A stretch of 56,574 nucleotides of DNA from Flammeovirgaceae bacterium UBA2338. GTDB lineage: Bacteria; Bacteroidota; Bacteroidia; Cytophagales; Cyclobacteriaceae. The position numbers and the translations under genes were made by a program. Shown piece after piece: positions 51,235 to 56,574 of the stretch. The first letter of the stretch is position 1. The number at the start of each line of letters is the position of its first letter. The DNA lies in the NCBI GenBank assembly GCA_002344795.1, contig DDUM01000081.1, positions 1 to 56,574 of the forward strand, given 5' to 3'. The notes under the pieces are model-generated. The model was not told the DNA's origin, did not search any database, and saw nothing but the letters and a program-made list of their open reading frames with translations.

Positions 51235-52079
51235 TATTGATCGCAGACAGTGGAGGATCGAAATTGGATTGGAGAATATTACATGACGATGGCAAAATAG
51301 ATCAGGCCAACGGACCAGGGTTTAATCCTTACTATCAACCTGTTTCTGATCTTCAAAAATCTTTAGAAGAGAACCTTCTTCCGCAAATATCGGAGCCTGT
51401 GACTAAAGTATTTTTTTATGGGGCAGGGGTGTCGTCACCGGATAACCAAAAAATAGTTGAAGGAGTTCTGGTAAAATATTTTCAGCAGGCAAGTGTCGAA
51501 ATTAATCTGGACTTACTTGGAGCAGCTCGATCACTTTGTGGAGATGAAGAAGGAATTGCCTGCATCCTTGGCACCGGATCTAATTCCTGTAGCTATGATG
51601 GCAACATAATTACTAAAAATGTAGCAAGTCTTGGATGGATACTGGGAGACGAGGGATCGGGAGCCTACATGGGTATGCAATTTATTAGGGATTATATACG
51701 CAATGAGCTACCAGAAAAACTGTCGGAACAGTTCAAAGCCAGGTTTCCGCTAAATCGTGAAGAGATATTGAGTAAGGTATATCAACACGATAAGCCTGCT
51801 GCTTTCCTGGGAAGTTTCACGAAGTTCATTTTTCAGCATTTGAAAGATCCTTATTGTTATCAGTTGGTCTATTCGGGGTTTAAGGAATTCTTTGAGAAGA
51901 ACATAGTGCAATACGATAATTACAAAAATATTAAGGTTCACTTTACAGGAAGAGTTGCCTTTTATTTTAGCAACGTACTGCGCCAAGTGGCCAATGACAT
52001 GGGGATCAGTGTGAAAAATATTGCGGAGACACCCATTGCGGGACTAGCTTTGTATCATAAAAAAGATTTAAACCACTAA
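51231..52079 (+). CDS. BadF/BadG-type sugar kinase, likely GlcNAc/MurNAc kinase
   Basis: A 282-residue kinase of the actin-like ATPase superfamily. LIADSGGSKLDWRI (3-16) is phosphate-1, CILGTGSNSCSYDG phosphate-2, and LGWILGDEGSGAYMG the hexokinase-type signature of N-acetylglucosamine kinases. Directly before murQ, its product is probably MurNAc 6-phosphate or GlcNAc 6-phosphate (MurK-like). The chain is about 20-30 residues shorter than eukaryotic NAGK. It overlaps the b5 gene by 4 bp. Confidence 0.85.
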   Translation: MILIADSGGSKLDWRILHDDGKIDQANGPGFNPYYQPVSDLQKSLEENLLPQISEPVTKVFFYGAGVSSPDNQKIVEGVLVKYFQQASVEINLDLLGAARSLCGDEEGIACILGTGSNSCSYDGNIITKNVASLGWILGDEGSGAYMGMQFIRDYIRNELPEKLSEQFKARFPLNREEILSKVYQHDKPAAFLGSFTKFIFQHLKDPYCYQLVYSGFKEFFEKNIVQYDNYKNIKVHFTGRVAFYFSNVLRQVANDMGISVKNIAETPIAGLALYHKKDLNH

Positions 52080-52083
52080 GTCT

Positions 52084-52884
52084 GTGTCTACTACCGAATC
52101 TTCATCGCACTACAATGATCTGGAAAAAATGAGCATTCACGATTTACTCATGCACATGAATAATGAAGATCAGTCCGTTCCATTGGCAGTACAAAAGGTT
52201 ATTCCTGCTATTGAAACAATAGTAAAGGCTATTGTGGATAGGATGAAAAAGGGAGGCAGGCTTTTTTATATTGGCGCTGGTACGAGCGGGCGACTGGGTA
52301 TTTTGGATGCCTCTGAGATACCGCCCACCTATGGAATGCATCACGGTAAGGTTATTGGATTAATTGCTGGTGGAGATCGTGCTATCCGTGAGCCAGTAGA
52401 GTTTGCTGAGGATGATGCGGATCAGGCTTGGAAAGATTTGTTGGTTTATGAAATTTCTAAAAACGATGTGTTGATTGGTATTGCTGCATCAGGAAGAACT
52501 CCTTACGTAATTGGAGGTGTACGGGATGCGAAGGGCAACGGTGTTTTAACAGGATGCATTACCTGTAATAAAGGAAGTCAATTGGCAGAACTGGTGGACT
52601 ATCCAATAGAAGTAATTGTCGGTCCGGAATTTGTAACGGGGAGTACAAGAATGAAAGCAGGGACTGCGCAGAAGCTTGTACTCAATATGATTTCGACATC
52701 TGCCATGATTCAATTAGGAAGAATAAAAGGGAACAAAATGGTAGATATGCAACTAAGTAACAATAAGCTGGTTGACCGGGGAACAAAAATGATTATGAAT
52801 GAGTTGGGTGTGAGTGAAGAACAGGCAGCAACATTATTGAAAAAACACGGAAGTGTACGTGCTGCCATAGAAAGCGGAAAATAA
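52084..52884 (+). CDS. murQ: N-acetylmuramic acid 6-phosphate etherase
   Basis: Cleaves the lactyl ether of MurNAc 6-phosphate to give GlcNAc 6-phosphate in peptidoglycan recycling. 266 residues, in the shorter Bacteroidota range (E. coli about 298). The SIS domain has IGAGTSGRLGILDASE, AASGRTPYVIGG and GSTRMKAGTAQKLVLNM. The end NELGVSEEQAATLLKKHGS is the UBA-like C-terminal helix pair. The start is GTG at 52084, 4 bp after the kinase stop. The next gene starts directly at the stop. Confidence 0.94.
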   Translation: MSTTESSSHYNDLEKMSIHDLLMHMNNEDQSVPLAVQKVIPAIETIVKAIVDRMKKGGRLFYIGAGTSGRLGILDASEIPPTYGMHHGKVIGLIAGGDRAIREPVEFAEDDADQAWKDLLVYEISKNDVLIGIAASGRTPYVIGGVRDAKGNGVLTGCITCNKGSQLAELVDYPIEVIVGPEFVTGSTRMKAGTAQKLVLNMISTSAMIQLGRIKGNKMVDMQLSNNKLVDRGTKMIMNELGVSEEQAATLLKKHGSVRAAIESGK

Positions 52885-53451
52885 ATGCATGAGATTGAGC
52901 CCCATTATAACTGGTTGCAATACTACGATGCCACTCAGGATGAAAGATCTCCCTTTTTTGAAAAGGAGTATAACTACGATCAGTACAGTGAAGCCATTTA
53001 CGGATACTACATCGATCCTGCCTGGGATTCTTTTGGCTCAGAGACACTGTATGTAAAAATTCTTTTTGCTGACTATGACCATGGGTTTGTTATACTCGAA
53101 TTTATAGGAGAGTGGAACGATACATTGTACAATGACATCATGATGCTGAAGAGAAACCTGATTGAACTATTGTCAGCCGAGGGAATTAATAAATTCATAT
53201 TGATTGGTGAAAATATTTTCAATTTTCATGGATCCGATGATTTGTATTATGAAGAATGGTTTGAGGATGTGGAAGAGGGTTGGATTGCGGCAATCAATTT
53301 TCCCGATTTTATTCGGCAGGAATTCGAGCGGTACAAATTAGATGTTTACATTAATATGGGAGGCACACTGCAAATTCCTCAATGGAGAACATTGCATCCC
53401 ACTCGTTTTTTTGAATTGGTTAAGGCCCTGATTCAGAGAAGACTTAATTGA
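52885..53451 (+). CDS. acidic hypothetical protein, 188 aa
   Basis: Unrecognised by name. Strongly acidic and aromatic (Tyr/Trp/Phe-rich) soluble protein with no signal, beginning MHEIEPHYNWLQYYDATQ. The segments LYVKILFADYDHGFVILEFIG, then INKFILIGENIFNFHGSD suggest an alpha/beta core. The ATG is adjacent to the murQ stop, so it is in the kinase-murQ operon, possibly with an accessory role. It overlaps the SprT-like gene by 19 bp tail-to-tail. Confidence 0.78.
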   Translation: MHEIEPHYNWLQYYDATQDERSPFFEKEYNYDQYSEAIYGYYIDPAWDSFGSETLYVKILFADYDHGFVILEFIGEWNDTLYNDIMMLKRNLIELLSAEGINKFILIGENIFNFHGSDDLYYEEWFEDVEEGWIAAINFPDFIRQEFERYKLDVYINMGGTLQIPQWRTLHPTRFFELVKALIQRRLN

Positions 53452-54056
53452 CCTAAATGAATGGGAACATCCGCAGGCACCAAATAGCTCAGTTTGGTTT
53501 TTATTTCTTTGCATTCTACCCTGGTTCTCCTCAGTTTTCCTTTTTTAAACCACTTTCCCTGAAAACCAAAGACGGTGCCCTCAGGTACCTGCGAAAGCAG
53601 TACAACATGCTTTTGACGTTCGTCATAGGTGCGCAGAAGCTGGGTGAACTTACTGTCTGAAAAAGTAGAGGCTTTTGGGTTTTTCATATGTTTCTGTAAA
53701 CCCCTAAGCAGTTTTGGAGGAAAGACATCTTCATTCATAACAGGAATCATCATTTGCTGAAATGACTTTTTCCATTCTGTTCCATGGGACTCTACTCTGT
53801 TTCCATAATTGATATGGACTTCCAGGTGAGCGACTTCATGGACATAAGTAATTAAAAAAAGATAGGAGTCCAGATCGTGATTGACAGTGATGCGAGCCAC
53901 TTTACCAGGGTAGCAGGTGAAATCACCTACTTTGGTAAGCCGACTTTTTCTTAGTTTAAAATCGAATTGAAATTTTTTCCACAGTTGGAAACAATAACCA
54001 TAGGAGGCTTGAGGAACGTGGTCAGATAGTATACGGGATATAGAAGTAGCGTTCAT
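53433..54056 (-). CDS. SprT-like zinc metalloprotease domain protein
   Basis: A 207-residue protein with the SprT-like signature: FLITYVHEVAHLEVH holds HExxH (His73, Glu74, His77), and His91 in VESHGTEWKK is the third ligand. A C-terminal part has FQGKWFKKGKLRRTRVEC, which may form a small domain but lacks the usual four-Cys zinc ribbon. SPRTN relatives degrade DNA-protein crosslinks; the bacterial SprT role is not known. It lies downstream of the small lipoprotein's terminator. Confidence 0.88.
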   Translation of the reverse strand: MNATSISRILSDHVPQASYGYCFQLWKKFQFDFKLRKSRLTKVGDFTCYPGKVARITVNHDLDSYLFLITYVHEVAHLEVHINYGNRVESHGTEWKKSFQQMMIPVMNEDVFPPKLLRGLQKHMKNPKASTFSDSKFTQLLRTYDERQKHVVLLSQVPEGTVFGFQGKWFKKGKLRRTRVECKEIKTKLSYLVPADVPIHLGQLSLL

Positions 54057-54060
54057 AGAA

Positions 54061-54094
54061 AAAATAAAAGGCCTTAGTTTTACCTAAAGCCTTT
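54061..54094 (-). terminator. terminator after the small lipoprotein gene
   Basis: Stem AAAGGC (54067-54072) with GCCTTT (54089-54094), extended by TTAG/CTAA after one mismatch. On the minus strand it is followed by TTTTATTTTTTC. It closes the lipoprotein gene ending at 54124 and lies directly before the SprT-like start (54056). Confidence 0.7.
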
Positions 54095-54123
54095 ATCCAA
54101 TCTTTTGGATTGAATGATTCATT

Positions 54124-54303
54124 TTACTGCATGCTGGTTGTATCAGACGCAACACTGTCCATAGCTGGTTCTTCCATTGCTGGTTCAGTTGTTCCAGTGT
54201 CCTCTGTCATTTCAGTTTCGGTAGATTCAGTTTTACCACCACCGCAAGCGACAAAGGCAAATGCGAAACCGCACACCATTAATAATGCGATTAATTTTTT
54301 CAT
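54124..54303 (-). CDS. small acidic lipoprotein, 59 aa
   Basis: A short gene read directly from the sequence: MKKLIALLMV, hydrophobic core, then VACGGG, with Cys20 as lipidation site. The mature 40 residues are acidic and Thr/Ser/Glu/Met-rich, with a repeated PAM-x element (EPAMEEPAMDS, about 40-50) and no obvious fold. It is bracketed by a -7 box 26 bp upstream of its ATG and a terminator, arguing for a real monocistronic gene. The plus-strand open frame over the same stretch looks like an antisense shadow. Function unknown. Confidence 0.82.
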   Translation of the reverse strand: MKKLIALLMVCGFAFAFVACGGGKTESTETEMTEDTGTTEPAMEEPAMDSVASDTTSMQ

Positions 54304-54328
54304 AGTTTACAGGTTTTAAATTCGGGGG

Positions 54329-54336
54329 CAAATATA
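54329..54336 (-). promoter_or_regulatory. candidate -7 box of the small lipoprotein gene (TATATTTG)
   Basis: An exact TAnnTTTG on the minus strand 25 bp before the ATG at 54303, in the gap after der. Confidence 0.45.
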
Positions 54337-54376
54337 CTATGATCGGTATACTATTGTGAGGAGAGGTAAGAAAAAT

Positions 54377-55684
54377 TTATTTTTTCCTAAAAAACAGCCT
54401 GATAGGTACCCCTTCGAAGTCAAAATTGGCCCTTAACTTATTCTCCAAAAAGCGCATATAAGGAGTTTGAATATACTGAGGAAGATTGCAAAAGAAGGCA
54501 AATGAAGGTGTTCTGGCCTTTACCTGGGTAATGTATTTGATTTGAATCATCTTGCCCTTAAGCGCTGGCGGTGGATATCTGGCTATTTCTGGTAGCAGCG
54601 CATCGTTTAACTTTGATGTGGAAATTTTTTTGGTTTTATTTTCATACACTTTAACTGCTTTCTCAATAACCTGGAAAATTCGCTGCTTTGTCAAAACCGA
54701 TGCAAATATGATGGGTATGTAAGTAGAGGGTGCCAGTTTCTCCATCATCGCCTTTTTTATCTCATCGGAAGTTTTGGTGTTTTTTTCTATAAGATCCCAC
54801 TTGTTTACCATGATTACTATTCCCTTTCCTTGCTTTTGAGCGAGGCTGATGATGGTAATATCCTGATGTTCCAATCCTCTTTCTGCGTCCACAAGGATGA
54901 CACAAACATCACTTTCCTCCAGTGCTTTTAGTGATCGCAGTACGGAGTAGAATTCAATGTCTTCTGTTACTTTACTTTTCTTCCTGATGCCCGCTGTGTC
55001 GATAAGTATAAAATCGTTGCCATACATTTTATACCGTGAGTGTACGGCATCTCGAGTAGTACCAGCCTCATCAGTTACAATGCTCCTTTCTTCTCCTAAT
55101 AACACATTCAGAAAAGAGGATTTGCCTACGTTCGGTCTTCCCACAATGGCAATTTTAGGAATCCCCTCATCAGGATCTTCTATTCCCTCAGTTTCAAAAG
55201 TTTTGATTACTTCGTCCAGTAGCTCACCGGTGCCACTTCCGTTTTCGGCTGAAATCGGATAAACTTCGCCCAGGCCCAATTCATAAAACTCTGTGGCCAG
55301 AGTAGCCTTGTCAGGGGTGTCGGCTTTGTTTACGGCAACAAAAACAGGTCGCTTTGACCTGCGTATGAGGTTTGCAAATTCAGTGTCATAACCAGTAAGT
55401 CCAGCCCTGCCATCTACCATAAAAATGATGGCGGTGCAATCCTCGATGGCCATTTCTACCTGTTTTCTGATTTGCGATTCAAACTTATCATCCGATCCGG
55501 TGACATAACCCCCGGTATCAATGATTGTGAAAAACTTTCCTGACCATTCTGCATAACCATAATGGCGATCTCTGGTTACTCCGGAAACGTCATCCATGAT
55601 CGCCTCCCTCTTCTCTACCAGGCGGTTGAAAAAAGTTGATTTGCCTACATTAGGCCTTCCTACTATTGCTACAATGTTCGTCAT
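54377..55684 (-). CDS. der: GTPase Der (EngA), ribosome assembly
   Basis: Essential 50S ribosome-assembly GTPase, 435 residues. Two tandem G domains: GRPNVGKS at 9-16 with DTGG, and a second GRPNVGKS near residue 180 with DTAGI. NKAD and NKWD mark the G4 motifs, followed by a C-terminal KH-like domain. It starts 3 bp after the era stop, so era and der form an operon. The gene is full length. Confidence 0.97.
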   Translation of the reverse strand: MTNIVAIVGRPNVGKSTFFNRLVEKREAIMDDVSGVTRDRHYGYAEWSGKFFTIIDTGGYVTGSDDKFESQIRKQVEMAIEDCTAIIFMVDGRAGLTGYDTEFANLIRRSKRPVFVAVNKADTPDKATLATEFYELGLGEVYPISAENGSGTGELLDEVIKTFETEGIEDPDEGIPKIAIVGRPNVGKSSFLNVLLGEERSIVTDEAGTTRDAVHSRYKMYGNDFILIDTAGIRKKSKVTEDIEFYSVLRSLKALEESDVCVILVDAERGLEHQDITIISLAQKQGKGIVIMVNKWDLIEKNTKTSDEIKKAMMEKLAPSTYIPIIFASVLTKQRIFQVIEKAVKVYENKTKKISTSKLNDALLPEIARYPPPALKGKMIQIKYITQVKARTPSFAFFCNLPQYIQTPYMRFLENKLRANFDFEGVPIRLFFRKK

Positions 55685-55687
55685 TAC

Positions 55688-56569
55688 TTAATCTGTGTAA
55701 CCAAATTGTTTTAAGCTTTGCTTTTGCTTTCGCCAGTTGTCGGCCACTTTCACATGCGTTTCAAGAAAAACCTTTTTTCCAAAAAAGTTTTCCAAATCCT
55801 TTCTCGCCTCGGTTCCTACCTTCTTAAGAGAAGCTCCTGCTTTGCCTATGATGATGCCTTTTTGTGAGTCCCTTTCCACATAGATAATGGCCCTGATTTT
55901 AATGATCTTTTCGGTATCCTTAAATTCCTCAATACTCACTTCAGTACTGTACGGAATCTCCTGTTCATAATTGAGAAATATCTTCTCACGGATTATCTCA
56001 GAAGCAAAAAATCTTTCATTCTTGTCAGTAATATCATCTTTGGGGTAAAAAGGGGGGTGCTCTGGCAGCTGTTTAATAATTTCTTTTAACAGATGATCAA
56101 CGTTTTCCCCTGAAATGGCGGATACAGGAATGATGGCTTTTGGATCAAGCTGTGTCTTCCAATAAGCGATTTTGTCATCCAGTTGCGAACCTTTTGCCAG
56201 ATCAATTTTATTAATAACTAAAAAAATGGGAGACTTAGTGTGCTTAAGTCTGTCAAATAACGCGGGATCATACTTTTCACCCAGTTCGACCACCAAAAGA
56301 ATTAAATCAGCATCTTCCATGGAAACCGCAACATACGTCATCATCTTTTTGTGAAGCTCGTATTTTGGTTCAAGCAACCCTGGAGTATCAGAGTACACGA
56401 TTTGAAAATCATCCCCAGAGAGAATGCCCATGATGCGATGGCGGGTGGTTTGCGCCTTAAAGGTGATAATGGACAGATTTTCGCCCACCAGTTTATTCAT
56501 AAGGGTAGACTTGCCCACATTGGGCTTACCTACTATGCTTACAAATCCGGCTTTGTGTGATTCAGGCAT
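55688..56569 (-). CDS. era: GTPase Era, 16S rRNA maturation
   Basis: A 293-residue GTPase needed for 30S maturation. GKPNVGKS (14-21), SDTPG and NKID are G1, G3 and G4. The C-terminal KH type 2 domain has GIIIGKAGASLKKVG. The ATG at 56569 is 5 bp inside the window end, and MPESHKAGFVSIVG is a normal Era start, so the gene appears complete. Regulatory sequence lies outside the window. Confidence 0.96.
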   Translation of the reverse strand: MPESHKAGFVSIVGKPNVGKSTLMNKLVGENLSIITFKAQTTRHRIMGILSGDDFQIVYSDTPGLLEPKYELHKKMMTYVAVSMEDADLILLVVELGEKYDPALFDRLKHTKSPIFLVINKIDLAKGSQLDDKIAYWKTQLDPKAIIPVSAISGENVDHLLKEIIKQLPEHPPFYPKDDITDKNERFFASEIIREKIFLNYEQEIPYSTEVSIEEFKDTEKIIKIRAIIYVERDSQKGIIIGKAGASLKKVGTEARKDLENFFGKKVFLETHVKVADNWRKQKQSLKQFGYTD

Positions 56570-56574
56570 GATTT

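Noticed and set aside
1..56574. CRISPR arrays, insertion sequences, rRNA operons, integration sites
   Set aside because: No spaced direct repeats, transposase-like frames or rRNA signatures were found on reading both strands.

Overview
The window is a gene-dense stretch (about 60 protein genes, one tRNA, no mobile element, no CRISPR array) from a member of the Bacteroidota, most likely a Cytophagales-type bacterium. Three things point there. Promoters, where visible, use the Bacteroidota sigma pattern TTTG-N19-21-TAnnTTTG, perfectly so for tRNA-His. Family-restricted genes are present (DUF4270, DUF4286, DUF4834, DUF4350/DUF4129, the free-standing glycogen-synthase N-domain protein, bacterial GGGP synthase). 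Housekeeping proteins carry Bacteroidota signatures: Rho with a long charged insert, SecA without a C-terminal zinc motif, dihydroorotase with Gln in place of the first metal His. The genetic code is standard.

Layout. 1-2.2 kb: 3' end of dxs, an alpha/beta hydrolase, and a zinc-ribbon membrane protein. 2.2-8.6 kb: tRNA-His, pyrC divergent from a DEAD-box helicase, and rho divergent from serS. 8.6-13.9 kb: prolyl oligopeptidase with a GNAT acetyltransferase, small conserved proteins, an orphan lysine-ketoglutarate-reductase-like dehydrogenase and a membrane methyltransferase. 14-19.6 kb: ridA/membrane protein/gltX, a degenerate 3-hydroxyacyl-CoA dehydrogenase homologue, and three envelope proteins. 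19.8-26.7 kb: a leftward operon (GT5-like protein, DUF4270 lipoprotein, glmS) divergent from panC-panD-flippase-like protein-rfaE2. 26.7-33.2 kb: YugP-like protease, acyl-CoA dehydrogenase, GGGP synthase with two small membrane proteins, a Na/Pi symporter, an M20 amidohydrolase and a SPOR lipoprotein. 33.2-42.3 kb: secA, DUF4834-dapF, a membrane histidine kinase, and carB without its allosteric domain. 42.4-51 kb: a six-gene overlapping operon (SpoIIM, polytopic membrane protein, DUF4129, DUF4350, MoxR ATPase, DUF58) with an M19 dipeptidase lipoprotein and a divergent RDD gene. 51-56.6 kb: cytochrome-b5-like protein, sugar kinase, murQ, an acidic protein, SprT-like protein, a 59-residue lipoprotein, and the GTPases der and era.

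Functional themes are cell-envelope precursors and recycling (glmS, dapF, MurQ with its kinase, rfaE2, GGGPS, SecA), pyrimidine synthesis (pyrC, carB), translation (serS, gltX, tRNA-His, der, era) and uncharacterised membrane systems. The MoxR/DUF58/SpoIIM/RDD block is the best candidate for an undescribed system. The free-standing GT5 domain encoded with glmS, the rewired promoter regions (predicted leaderless starts; a long rho leader) and a nested palindrome upstream of the dipeptidase are the other points worth following.
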